Positions 36,293-44,643 are shown, counted from the stretch's first letter. The stretch: DNA of 64,000 nucleotides from Sporosalibacterium faouarense (GCF_016765695.1 NZ_JAETGO010000075.1:1-64000), one strand, 5' to 3'. Program-made: numbers and translations. The notes: a model not told the origin generated them from the letters alone.

Positions 36293-36670
36293 TTACTTTT
36301 TTTCTGTATGCATGAATTTCTCCATGGCTTTGATAGAGTCATTACTTATTACATGTTCAATTGCACAGGCATCAGTTTCGGCAATTGAAGGATCTACTCT
36401 TAGAATTTTAGTCAAGAATCCCTGTATTACATGATGTTTTTTTGAAACAGTTTTGGCTAGCTTATAGCCTTCTGGAGTAAGGACTACTTCTTTATATTTT
36501 TCATTTATTATAAGACCCTTTTCTGCGAGGGTAGACATGGCACTGCTAGTACTTGCCTTTGTAACTCCCATACGGGCAGCTATATCTGAAACACGTGCTC
36601 CATTTTCTTGAATCGATAGTTCATATATTGCTTCAAGGTAGTTTTCCATTGTAAATGTAAGTTTTTCCAC
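36293..36670 (-). CDS. DtxR/MntR-family metal-dependent repressor
   Basis: 125 aa: N-terminal winged helix (MENYLEAIYELSIQENGARVSDIAARMGVTKASTSSAMSTLAEKGLI) and a dimerisation/metal domain, without the SH3-like third domain. Ligand positions by DtxR-like numbering: H79, C102, E105, H106 (DACAIEHVIS) as in iron-type DtxR/IdeR, while residue 10 is Asn, where DtxR has Met and MntR has Asp. Iron or manganese preference is therefore open; neighbours favour iron. The likely operator is GTTAGA-N4-TCTAAC, seen twice nearby and again before feoB. Confidence 0.88.
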   Translation of the reverse strand: MEKLTFTMENYLEAIYELSIQENGARVSDIAARMGVTKASTSSAMSTLAEKGLIINEKYKEVVLTPEGYKLAKTVSKKHHVIQGFLTKILRVDPSIAETDACAIEHVISNDSIKAMEKFMHTEKK

Positions 36671-36778
36671 TTATATCCCTCCAAACTATTACATTACTGT
36701 ATAATCCCAAATTTATTATAAGTTATAATTTAAACTCAATAACATTTCAATAATATTGTTGTAATAATATTTAATAAC

Positions 36779-36794
36779 ATTAGTATATACTAAT
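36779..36794 (+). promoter_or_regulatory. perfect palindrome upstream of the DtxR-type gene
   Basis: ATTAGTATATACTAAT is a perfect 16-bp inverted repeat about 110 nt upstream of the minus-strand repressor start, in the divergent region with the AraC gene. It may be an operator; AT-rich palindromes also arise by chance. Confidence 0.3.
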
Positions 36795-36857
36795 ATACTT
36801 AGAAAATAAAGATAGAGTGATAATTAAGTTTATGGTTTGTTGTAAATTTTGGAAACC

Positions 36858-36897
36858 ATATGATATAATGTTAGAGTACTCTAACATTATATCATAT
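36858..36897 (+). promoter_or_regulatory. perfect 40-bp palindrome upstream of AraC gene
   Basis: Twenty bases on each side of the centre (36877/36878) are exactly complementary. The core is GTTAGAGTACTCTAAC (36870-36885), flanked by ATGATATAAT and ATTATATCAT. The core recurs before the ABC genes and, slightly changed, before feoB. It is a probable operator for the neighbouring DtxR-type repressor or for AraC autoregulation; as RNA it would form a 20-bp hairpin without a T run. Confidence 0.6.
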
Positions 36898-36987
36898 ATA
36901 TAAGTATATAATTCTAAAATAGAATATTACAAAAAGTCATCAAGAATAAGAGTATTTTTATAATTATATAGGGAGTGGTGAAGTAAA

Positions 36988-37947
36988 ATGGAAGATAGAT
37001 TAAAAGGAGATGCCTTTTATTGTGATAATATGATTACTGTAAAAGAAGATGCTGAGTGTACAATATATAAAATGAAGGATGGTAGTGGAGAAGGGACAAT
37101 GACTTGTTATAAGGTTTTTCCTGGTATTGATTTGATATATAATGATTTTCATATGCAAAATTGCTTATCAAAATTTCAACCAAAGGTAGAAATGTTAGGA
37201 ATTGATCACTGCAAGGAAGGACGTATAGAATGGCAATTTAAAAATGGATCATACTTGTATTTAGAAGAGGGAGATTTTCAGATAAATTTAAAAGAAAGTC
37301 ATGACATTGGTTTTGGATTTCCTCTTTCTCATTATCATGGAATTACTATTGCAGTATATATTGATAAAGCAACAAACTCACTCTCAAAAGCTTTTGGTGA
37401 ATTTTCCATAGATGTAAAAAAGCTTTGTGAAAAATTTTGTTCAAATAATAAAACGTTTATTATGCGTGCAGATAAATCAATAGAACATATTTTTTCTGAG
37501 CTTTATACAGTACCGGACACAATTAGAAATAATTATTTTAAGATTAAAGTTCTTGAACTCCTTTTGTTTCTCAGTGCTCTAGATGAATCAGAAGATAGTG
37601 AAGAAAGAGTTTATTTTCCTAAAAGACAAGTTGAGAAAGTAAAATTAATAATGAAATATATAACAAAAAACTTAGATAAACATTTTACTTTAGATGAATT
37701 ATCTACAATATTTGAGATGTCTCTCACATCTTTAAAACTGTGTTTTAAGGGGGTATATGGGAAATCAGTTTATGCATATATACGTTCTTATCGTATTCAT
37801 ACAGCTGCTATAATGTTGAAAGAAACTAATGCTAATATTACTGATATTGCCGGTAGGGTAGGATATGCTAATCCTAGTAAATTTTCTGCAGCTTTTAAAA
37901 AAATAATGGGTATGGCTCCTTCAAAATATCGAAAACAAGTTGTCTAA
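36988..37947 (+). CDS. AraC-family regulator of siderophore-type ABC transporter
   Basis: 319 aa. N-terminal ligand domain (~1-200), and C-terminal double HTH (~215-319: VKLIMKYITKNLDKHFTLDELSTIFEMSLTSLKLCFKGVYGKSVYAYIRSYRIHTAAIMLKETNANITDIAGRVGYANPSKFSAAFKKIMGMAPSKYRK). The type resembles PchR/YbtA-like regulators that are induced by an iron-siderophore and activate its uptake genes. The ABC pair follows 206 nt downstream. GTG or ATG choice is simple: ATG follows GGGAGTGGTGAAGTAAA. Control is probably through the 40-bp palindrome. Confidence 0.88.
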   Translation: MEDRLKGDAFYCDNMITVKEDAECTIYKMKDGSGEGTMTCYKVFPGIDLIYNDFHMQNCLSKFQPKVEMLGIDHCKEGRIEWQFKNGSYLYLEEGDFQINLKESHDIGFGFPLSHYHGITIAVYIDKATNSLSKAFGEFSIDVKKLCEKFCSNNKTFIMRADKSIEHIFSELYTVPDTIRNNYFKIKVLELLLFLSALDESEDSEERVYFPKRQVEKVKLIMKYITKNLDKHFTLDELSTIFEMSLTSLKLCFKGVYGKSVYAYIRSYRIHTAAIMLKETNANITDIAGRVGYANPSKFSAAFKKIMGMAPSKYRKQVV

Positions 37948-38012
37948 TTGGAGTATATTTTGACTACATGGAGCAGATGGCTATATAGAATTTTGTTATA
38001 ATAACGCTATAC

Positions 38013-38031
38013 GATAATGATTCTCAATTGA
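38013..38031 (+). promoter_or_regulatory. Fur-like box before the ABC pair
   Basis: GATAATGATTCTCAATTGA matches the 19-bp Fur consensus best in its left half (GATAATGAT). A promoter TTGACT (37960) with TATATA (37982), or TATAAT (37997-38002), lies just upstream, so a repressor here would block transcription. Confidence 0.45.
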
Positions 38032-38061
38032 TGCTGAAAGGCGCTTTTATTATAGCTAAAA

Positions 38062-38077
38062 GTTAGAATGCTCTAAC
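38062..38077 (+). promoter_or_regulatory. GTTAGA-N4-TCTAAC inverted repeat before the ABC pair
   Basis: GTTAGAATGCTCTAAC repeats the core of the 40-bp palindrome at 36870 and the element at 18225. It is extended on both sides by AA/TT. Candidate operator shared by iron loci. Confidence 0.55.
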
Positions 38078-38153
38078 TTTACAAACGTAATAAACTACAA
38101 AACTTTTTAGCTATTCAATAAGCTTCATTGAATTATTGAAAGGAGTGTGAACA

Positions 38154-39968
38154 ATGAATCAAACTAGTTCGAAAAATGGGATATCCAGACTTTTAGAGCT
38201 TGCTTCAAGTAAAAAGCCATTGGTGATAAGCTCTGTAGTTTTATCTGCTTTAGCATCCATTGTTTCTTTTATACCCTATATAGCAATTTATTTTATTATT
38301 AAAGAGATGCTAAGTGTTTATCCTGAGTTTACAAACTTAGATTTAGAAAGAACACTTGGCTTTGGGTGGATTGCACTAGGAGGAGTATTAGGAAATGTTA
38401 TACTCTATTTCTTAGCCTTAGTGTGCTCCCATCTAGCTGCATTTGGAACACTATATGAGTTGAAGGTGAACTTCGCTTCCCATATTGCTAAGCTTCCCCT
38501 TGGATTCCATTTAAACTATGGAAGTGGGAAATTGCGTAAAGTTATGGACGAAAATATTGAAAAAATTGAAGGCTTTATTGCCCATCAGCTTCCAGATATT
38601 GTAGCCTCCATGGTAGCGCCTATTGTGATGTTTATTGTCTTACTCACCATTGATTGGCGTTTTGGTATAGCAGCGGCTTTTGGTATCATAATTGCCTTTG
38701 TATTACAATTTAGAGCTTATGGAAACGATGGAGCAAAGGCAATGATGGAAGAATATCAAACTGCTTTAGAAGAGATGAATAATGCATCAGTGGAATATAT
38801 CCGCGGGATTTCTGTTGTTAAAGCCTTTAAGCAGACAGTATATTCATTTCGCAGATTACATGAAACTATCAAAGCTTATACTAGGTTTGTATTGCCTTAT
38901 ACTTTGAGTTGGGAAAATTACATGTCAGGATTCTTAACAATTGTAAATAATATTTATCTTTTTATCATACCAGTAGGAGTACTAATTGGCTTGAATACAA
39001 CGGACTATTCTCAATATGCATTAACCTTTATTTTTTATCTTATCTTTGTCCCATCTATTTCATCGGTGATGATGAAAATTTTATATGTTTCTAGTAATAT
39101 GATGCAGATTTATAGCGGGATTGAAAGGATGGATAACGTTCTTAATACTTCAGTTTTGCCAGAAGCTAGTGCTACTGAAACCTGCAGGAATCATGAGATT
39201 GAATTTAAAAATGTTTCTTTCTCTTATGATAAAGATAAAAGTACAGCAGCATTAACCGATGTGTCATTTAAGGCTGAACAAGGAGAGGTTACTGCAATAG
39301 TGGGTCCTTCAGGTAGCGGTAAAAGTACTATAGCTCATTTGGTTCCTAGATTTTTTGACATTTCAGAAGGCTCGATTAGAATTGGGGAAGCAGATATTCG
39401 AAATATAAAAATTGATTATTTGATGAATAAGGTAAGCTTTGTATTTCAGGATGTATTTTTATTTAAGCAAAGTATTATGGATAATATAAGAATTGGTAAT
39501 CAAGAAGCAACGGATGAGCAGGTGATTGCAGCAGCTAAAGCAGCACAGTGTCATGAGTTCATTATAAAGTTGCCACAAGGCTATAATACTGTAATAGGTA
39601 CACGAGGAGTGCATCTTTCAGGTGGGGAACAGCAAAGAGTTGCTATAGCTAGGGCCATTGTCAAAGATGCTCCTATTATTGTCTTAGATGAAGCTACTGC
39701 TTTTGCAGATCCTGAAAATGAATATTTAATACAGAAAGCCTTTGAAAAACTGATGCAAGATAAAACTGTTATTATAATTGCTCATAGATTGTCTACTATA
39801 CGTGGAGCTAATAAGATTATTGTAATGGATAAAGGTAGATTAGTAGAGAAAGGGACTCATAGTGAGCTATTGGAGAAAAAAGGAAAGTACAATGATATGT
39901 GGGAAATGTATACAAAATCATTACAGTGGAAAATAGATAGTACAAAGGGGGTTGAGATGAATGTTTAA
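38154..39968 (+). CDS. ABC transporter half-protein (exporter fold), siderophore-uptake type, subunit 1
   Basis: 604 aa: membrane domain with six spans (~20-320), then a nucleotide-binding domain with Walker A GPSGSGKST, signature LSGGEQQRVAIARAI, Walker B IIVLDEATAFADPENE and the H-loop AHRLST. A half-transporter that pairs with the overlapping next gene, like YbtP/YbtQ or IrtA/IrtB, exporter-fold proteins that import siderophores. The AraC regulator, Fur-like box and DtxR-type repressor next door support iron uptake; drug or peptide export is the alternative. ATG follows GAAAGGAGTGTGAACA. Confidence 0.85.
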   Translation: MNQTSSKNGISRLLELASSKKPLVISSVVLSALASIVSFIPYIAIYFIIKEMLSVYPEFTNLDLERTLGFGWIALGGVLGNVILYFLALVCSHLAAFGTLYELKVNFASHIAKLPLGFHLNYGSGKLRKVMDENIEKIEGFIAHQLPDIVASMVAPIVMFIVLLTIDWRFGIAAAFGIIIAFVLQFRAYGNDGAKAMMEEYQTALEEMNNASVEYIRGISVVKAFKQTVYSFRRLHETIKAYTRFVLPYTLSWENYMSGFLTIVNNIYLFIIPVGVLIGLNTTDYSQYALTFIFYLIFVPSISSVMMKILYVSSNMMQIYSGIERMDNVLNTSVLPEASATETCRNHEIEFKNVSFSYDKDKSTAALTDVSFKAEQGEVTAIVGPSGSGKSTIAHLVPRFFDISEGSIRIGEADIRNIKIDYLMNKVSFVFQDVFLFKQSIMDNIRIGNQEATDEQVIAAAKAAQCHEFIIKLPQGYNTVIGTRGVHLSGGEQQRVAIARAIVKDAPIIVLDEATAFADPENEYLIQKAFEKLMQDKTVIIIAHRLSTIRGANKIIVMDKGRLVEKGTHSELLEKKGKYNDMWEMYTKSLQWKIDSTKGVEMNV

Positions 39969-41712
39969 TTTAAAAGACAAACTAATGCTTACCGACAAAG
40001 GGTACTCAGATTTAAAGAAGGCTATTGCAGCTTGTACCCTTACTAATCTCTCTCTAATGCTACCTTTTGGAATTACTATTCAGATATTTGCAGAATTATT
40101 AAAACCTTTAATGGGACAGCAAATATCTTGGATGAAAATGTGGATTTATTTTGGGCTAGGTATAATAGCGGCAGGGATTGTATTTTTATCAAATAAAAAT
40201 GACTATAAAAAAACATATGTGGCTTCATATAAGGAATCGGAGGCCGTTAGAATCCGTGTTGCTGAGCATATTAGAAAGCTTCCCATGAATTTCTTTAATA
40301 CAAAGAATTTATCAGAGCTTACAACTAATATTATGGGAGATTGTGCAACAAGTGAGCATGTGTTGAGTCATATTATACCTCAGCTTATGGCAAATGGCAT
40401 CTCTATTTTAATAGTTTGTATTGCACTTGCTATTTTTGATTGGAGAATGGCATTGACTGTTTTTTGTACAGTCCCTATTGCTTTTCTGATTATTGTATTA
40501 AGTAGAAAAATCCAGAAGAGATTAAGTGAGAGGCATATAGAATCAAAACTAGAAGCATCAGATAAAGTGCAAGAATACTTAGAAGGGATTAAAGTAATTA
40601 AGTCTTGCGGATTAGAGGGAGCTAGATTTAATACATTAGACCAAGCCTTAAGATTAATGAAGGATATGGCTATAAAAATGGAGTTTGGAACAGGAATATT
40701 TGTTACAGGAGCACAAATTATTGTGCAGATGGGTATAGGGCTTACAGTTTTTGTAGGAACTTATCTTTTAACAGGAGGTAAAATTGAACTAATTCCCCTA
40801 CTTATGTTTTTCTTAATCGTAGTAAGGATATATGGACCAATACTTACAGAGCTCACCCTTCTACCTGAGTTACTGTATATGCAAACTTCTACTAAACGAA
40901 TGAGAACTTTATTTACAACACCTATTATGGAAGGAGATAAAGAAAAGCAAATTATTGATTACAACATAGATTTTCATAATGTATCTTTTAGCTACACTGG
41001 AGAGCTCTCTACCGATAAAACAGTCATTGATGATATGAATATTTCTATACCATCTAATGGCATTACTGCGCTAGTGGGTCCATCTGGAAGTGGTAAAAGT
41101 ACCCTTGCAAAGCTAATAGCCAGATTCTGGGATGTTAATAAAGGCGTAATAAAAATAGGGGGAATTGATATCAGAACTCTAGATCCAGAACATCTAATGG
41201 GATATATGTCAATTGTATTTCAAGATGTTGTACTTTTTAACGATACCGTTTATAACAATATTCGCATAGGGAATTTGAATGCTACTGATGAAGAGATTAT
41301 GGCTGCAGCAAAGGCGGCATGCTGCGACGAATTTGTAAGTAATCTCCCAAATGGGTATCAGACTATTTTAGGAGAAAATGGAAGCACTATTTCTGGAGGA
41401 GAAAGGCAAAGGATATCAATTGCACGGGCATTACTAAAAGATGCTCCCATTGTTCTTCTTGATGAAGCAACTGCTTCTCTAGATCCCGAAAATGAAGTGT
41501 TTATTCAGCAGGCAATTTCAAAGCTTATAGAAGGAAAAACAGTAATTGTGATTGCTCACCGATTAAGAACTGTAGCTGGTGCAGATAAAATAATTGTACT
41601 TAATAAAGGGAAAGCTGTGGAAGAAGGAACACATAGTGAATTGATTAATAATAAAGGATTATATGAGAAGCTTTATAATCTGCAGCAAAAAAGTTTGGGA
41701 TGGAGTGTATAA
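39961..41712 (+). CDS. ABC transporter half-protein (exporter fold), siderophore-uptake type, subunit 2
   Basis: 583 aa. Membrane domain (~20-310), then ATPase with Walker A GPSGSGKST, signature SGGERQRISIARALL, Walker B IVLLDEATASLDPENE and AHRLRT. It overlaps subunit 1 by 8 nt, with GGGGGTTGAG before the ATG, so the two are translated together as a heterodimer. The substrate rests on context only: iron-siderophore is favoured. A terminator follows at once. Confidence 0.85.
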   Translation: MFNLKDKLMLTDKGYSDLKKAIAACTLTNLSLMLPFGITIQIFAELLKPLMGQQISWMKMWIYFGLGIIAAGIVFLSNKNDYKKTYVASYKESEAVRIRVAEHIRKLPMNFFNTKNLSELTTNIMGDCATSEHVLSHIIPQLMANGISILIVCIALAIFDWRMALTVFCTVPIAFLIIVLSRKIQKRLSERHIESKLEASDKVQEYLEGIKVIKSCGLEGARFNTLDQALRLMKDMAIKMEFGTGIFVTGAQIIVQMGIGLTVFVGTYLLTGGKIELIPLLMFFLIVVRIYGPILTELTLLPELLYMQTSTKRMRTLFTTPIMEGDKEKQIIDYNIDFHNVSFSYTGELSTDKTVIDDMNISIPSNGITALVGPSGSGKSTLAKLIARFWDVNKGVIKIGGIDIRTLDPEHLMGYMSIVFQDVVLFNDTVYNNIRIGNLNATDEEIMAAAKAACCDEFVSNLPNGYQTILGENGSTISGGERQRISIARALLKDAPIVLLDEATASLDPENEVFIQQAISKLIEGKTVIVIAHRLRTVAGADKIIVLNKGKAVEEGTHSELINNKGLYEKLYNLQQKSLGWSV

Positions 41713-41721
41713 AATAATGAA

Positions 41722-41766
41722 AAAGAATGAGAAGTTTAGGCTCTAAGCTTCTCATTCTTTTTCTTA
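41722..41766. terminator. terminator between convergent genes
   Basis: AAAGAATGAGAAG and CTTCTCATTCTTT form a 13-bp stem with TTTTC on +. The hairpin overlaps the last codons of the minus-strand gene, so it serves mainly the ABC operon. Confidence 0.8.
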
Positions 41767-42194
41767 TCTAATATTAAATTATAGCTTAAGCCAGACAGAA
41801 CTAAGAGTCCTCCCATAACTTTACCAATAGATACTTGGTTTAAGCTAAGATAATCAATAATAATTCCAGCAAATAATTGACCTATAAAAATGAGTAAGGT
41901 TAAATAGAAAGTGGGAATTTTATGGGTCATATAGCTTGACAATCCAACAACTAATACTCCAACCAATCCACCTAGATAAGCCCATAAAGGCAAAGAGCTA
42001 AAAGATAAATTGTTGATTGTAAAGGGTTTATTTACCAGTAGAAAAACTATTAATGCAACGAATAAACCAATTATATAGTTGAAAAAAGTGCCTTGGAGAA
42101 GTCCAATGTGCTTTGCTAGATTAGCATTTATTATTCTAGCTAATACGATTGAGACCCCAGCTAGAATTGATAATAAAATGGCTATATAAAACAT
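41736..42194 (-). CDS. YdcZ-family (DUF606) small DMT transporter, second subunit
   Basis: 152 aa with five hydrophobic spans (FYIAILLSILAGVSIVLARIINANLAKHIG; GTFFNYIIGLFVALIVFLLV; LPLWAYLGGLVGVLVVGLSSYM; TFYLTLLIFIGQLFAGIIIDYL; VGGLLVLSGLSY-like end). The QLFAGIIIDY segment is typical of DUF606. Members occur as tandem pairs, probably heterodimers of the drug/metabolite superfamily. It begins 12 nt after the first copy. AAGGGGGTAAAAAC precedes the ATG. Confidence 0.85.
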   Translation of the reverse strand: MFYIAILLSILAGVSIVLARIINANLAKHIGLLQGTFFNYIIGLFVALIVFLLVNKPFTINNLSFSSLPLWAYLGGLVGVLVVGLSSYMTHKIPTFYLTLLIFIGQLFAGIIIDYLSLNQVSIGKVMGGLLVLSGLSYNLILDKKKNEKLRA

Positions 42195-42206
42195 GTTTTT
42201 ACCCCC

Positions 42207-42629
42207 TTAAGAAATAGTCATGATAAAGATTCCTAAAATAATTAACGATAATCCAATGTACTTTTTCTTGTTAAATTTATCAACTTTCATTCCCAACAAA
42301 CCAAAGTGATCAATAATAATAGATGTAAGGGACTGACCAAGTAACCCTAGAGCTAAAGGAATTGATACTCCCAATATTGAGAATCCAAAATTGTTAAAAA
42401 GAACTGTAAAAACCCCTATTGCACCAGCACTATACAAATATAAAGGAATTTGATTATGGATCTTAATTTTTGATCTGCTTATTATAATCACTGCAACAAT
42501 TGAAAAAAGTCCAACAATATGAATGATAATTGTTGATACATAGTTTCCAAAGAAATTAGCTAATGTTCCATTTATCATAATCATTAGAGAAATTAATGCT
42601 CCTATGAATGCTGAAACCAAATTGTTCAT
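42207..42629 (-). CDS. YdcZ-family (DUF606) small DMT transporter, first subunit
   Basis: 140 aa, five spans (NNLVSAFIGALISLMIMINGTLANFFGNYVS; IIIHIVGLFSIVAVIII; LYLYSAGAIGVFTVLFNNFGFSILGVSIPLALGLLGQSLTSIIIDHFGLL; KYIGLSLIILGIFIMTI). Paired with the next gene. Start chosen at the ATG after GGGAGTAGAATTAAT; a start 12 codons upstream lacks a ribosome site. It is divergent from a Crp/Fnr gene, with a palindromic Crp-type site placed about 40 nt before the expected start of transcription. Confidence 0.85.
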   Translation of the reverse strand: MNNLVSAFIGALISLMIMINGTLANFFGNYVSTIIIHIVGLFSIVAVIIISRSKIKIHNQIPLYLYSAGAIGVFTVLFNNFGFSILGVSIPLALGLLGQSLTSIIIDHFGLLGMKVDKFNKKKYIGLSLIILGIFIMTIS

Positions 42630-42691
42630 ATTAATTCTACTCCCTTCACTAAATTCTAAGTTCAATTTATCATGAAATTGTTGTAATTAGT

Positions 42692-42707
42692 TATGACATA
42701 TGTCATA
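42692..42707 (-). promoter_or_regulatory. Crp/Fnr-type palindromic site before the YdcZ pair
   Basis: TATGACATATGTCATA is a perfect 16-bp palindrome. On the minus strand, GATAAA (-10-like) follows 20 nt later, putting the site centre near -40, the usual class II activator position. The divergent Crp/Fnr protein is the obvious ligand. Confidence 0.6.
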
Positions 42708-42758
42708 CTAAATACGATAAAATTTTTTAGATAAAGAAATTAAATACTAAATTTATAA

Positions 42759-42805
42759 AAAATATATCTAATTTGTAAATATGCAATCTCCTCAGATAAT
42801 AAAAA
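42759..42805 (+). promoter_or_regulatory. promoter of the Crp/Fnr gene, shared block
   Basis: TTGTAA (42773-42778), 16 nt, GATAAT (42795-42800). It is 42/47 identical to the SLH-gene promoter at 12370-12416. The predicted start is ~7 nt after the -10, giving a short leader before the AGAAGGTG ribosome site. Confidence 0.55.
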
Positions 42806-42820
42806 GTAGAAGGTGAATAT

Positions 42821-43516
42821 ATGATAAAGGTTAATAATTTAAGGATTATGAATTACTATATTAAGAAGCATAAAATTGATGAAATTTTTTCAAGGGATAT
42901 GAGTAACTTTATGGAGCTTTTTTTATTTAAAAAAGGCGAGCATATATGTAAAGAAACAGATGAAATTAAGAATATATTCTTTTTTGTAGAAGGTAAAGCA
43001 AAGGTATACGTTACATTAAGCAATGGTAAGTCATTATTGCTTTGCTTTTATGATAGCTTTAGAATATTGGGAGATGTAGAAGTTGCAGGGATAAAGAAAG
43101 CATCAACAAATGTACAAGTTATTGAGGATTCTTATTGTATAGGAATATCAATGGAAAGGGCAAAGAAATATTTACTTAATGATGCTAAGTTTCTAAGAAT
43201 AATCTGTAATTCCCTCGGGAAAAAGTTAAACAGGAGTTCAAAAAATAGCTCAATAAATCTTCTTTTTCCTCTTAAAAACAGACTATCAAGCTATATACTC
43301 GCTACTGGAAAAAACACAGGAGATAGTAGCCCTGGTAAAATTGAATTTCAAGGGAATTTAACTGAGATAGCTGAACTATTAGGAACCAGCTATAGACATT
43401 TATTAAGAACCTTAAATGAACTTGTTTTAGAAGGAATATTAGAAAAAAGAAGTAAATCTTTTAGAGTAATAAATGAAGAATTATTAAGGGATTTAGCAGC
43501 AGATTTATATAGATAA
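42821..43516 (+). CDS. Crp/Fnr-family transcriptional regulator
   Basis: 231 aa. N-terminal cyclic-nucleotide-type beta barrel (FKKGEHICKETDEIKNIFFFVEGKAKVYVTLSNGKSLLLCFYDSFRILGDVEV, ~35-110), dimer helix, and C-terminal HTH_Crp (FQGNLTEIAELLGTSYRHLLRTLNELVLEGILEKRSKSFRVI). There is no Fnr-type N-terminal Cys cluster. Such genes commonly sit divergent from YdcZ transporter pairs, whose expression they control. The likely operator is TATGACATATGTCATA. The effector is unknown. Confidence 0.9.
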   Translation: MIKVNNLRIMNYYIKKHKIDEIFSRDMSNFMELFLFKKGEHICKETDEIKNIFFFVEGKAKVYVTLSNGKSLLLCFYDSFRILGDVEVAGIKKASTNVQVIEDSYCIGISMERAKKYLLNDAKFLRIICNSLGKKLNRSSKNSSINLLFPLKNRLSSYILATGKNTGDSSPGKIEFQGNLTEIAELLGTSYRHLLRTLNELVLEGILEKRSKSFRVINEELLRDLAADLYR

Positions 43517-43750
43517 GAAATAGATAACTCCATAATGCTTATGTTATTGTAAAATGTTGAAGCAATAAGTCATAATACTAAATATTTCTTAGGCTTAAAT
43601 TTTATATGGTAAGAAAAGGATTTTTTTATATTTCTGTTGAATCTTTAAGTGAAGAAGTTATATAGAGATATTTCTACTAATGACGACAAAAAAAGTCGAG
43701 TCATTTTAAAGGAATAGAATATACAATGTATTTGGAGGGAGACAGAACAT

Positions 43751-44620
43751 ATGAAATGGGTAGAACGAATTAACGATGTAGTAAATTATGTTGAAGATAA
43801 TCTAGATAAGGAGATTTCTTACGATAAGATTTCTGAGCTTGCAGTATGTTCAATATATAATTTTCAAAGAATGTTCTCTTATATAGCTGAGAAATCATTA
43901 AGTGAGTACATAAGAAATAGACGACTAACATTAGCAGCATTTGATATTTTAAATGGTAAAGAGAATATTATTGAAATAGCAATGAGGTATGGGTATACTT
44001 CCCATGACTCTTTTACTAGAGCTTTTCAAAAGTTTCATGGTGTTCTACCATCAAAGGTAAGGACAGATACGGTTTCACTTAAATCTTGCCCTAAGATTTC
44101 CTTTCAAATAAAAATAAAAGGAGATAGTTATATGAATTATCAAATTGAAGAGTGGCCAGCTTTTACTGTATCAGGAATAAGGAAAAGGATTATAACAGAT
44201 GAAGCATTTAAGATCATACCACAAATTTGGGAAACAGCTAGAGCAAACGGCACTATGCAGCAATTATTTGAGCTTTTATGTAAAGCTGATATGAGGCCTG
44301 CAGGACTGATTGGACTAAGCGTTGGGGGACAATGGGGAGAATCAAAAGAAATGGATTATTATCTAGGTATAACCACCCATGTTGAAGTTGATAACTGTAA
44401 AAAGGTTAATCCACCTAAGAATATGGAGGAGTTTAAGTTTCCTAAAGCAAAATGGGCAATATTTGAAGCAAATGGGACATTACCAGAAGCTGTCCAAAGT
44501 ATCTATAAAAAGTTCTATACCGAATGGCTACCTAATTCTGGATATGAACTGGACGATCTACCAGTAATAGAAAGTTATCTACAGAATGATAAACAAAAAG
44601 TGTGGATTGCAATAAAATAA
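43751..44620 (+). CDS. AraC-family regulator with GyrI-like effector domain
   Basis: 289 aa. The DNA-binding part is N-terminal (VERINDVVNYVEDNLDKEISYDKISELAVCSIYNFQRMFSYIAEKSLSEYIRNRRLTLAAFDILNGKENIIEIAMRYGYTSHDSFTRAFQKFHGVLPS), followed by a GyrI/SOUL-type effector domain (YQIEEWPAFTVSGIRKRI...YLGITTHVE). This Rob/BmrR-like layout senses lipophilic or cationic compounds. A GACGAC/GTCGAGTC inverted repeat lies in the promoter region (43680-43703). ATG follows TTGGAGGGAGACAGAACAT. The next gene is 23 nt downstream. Confidence 0.88.
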   Translation: MKWVERINDVVNYVEDNLDKEISYDKISELAVCSIYNFQRMFSYIAEKSLSEYIRNRRLTLAAFDILNGKENIIEIAMRYGYTSHDSFTRAFQKFHGVLPSKVRTDTVSLKSCPKISFQIKIKGDSYMNYQIEEWPAFTVSGIRKRIITDEAFKIIPQIWETARANGTMQQLFELLCKADMRPAGLIGLSVGGQWGESKEMDYYLGITTHVEVDNCKKVNPPKNMEEFKFPKAKWAIFEANGTLPEAVQSIYKKFYTEWLPNSGYELDDLPVIESYLQNDKQKVWIAIK

Positions 44621-44643
44621 ATTAGAATTGAAGTGATGAAAAA

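Noticed and set aside
43680-43703. GACGAC...GTCGAGTC inverted repeat before the AraC-GyrI gene
   Set aside because: Irregular arms around an A run. It could be an operator or a small hairpin, and no second copy was seen to support it.
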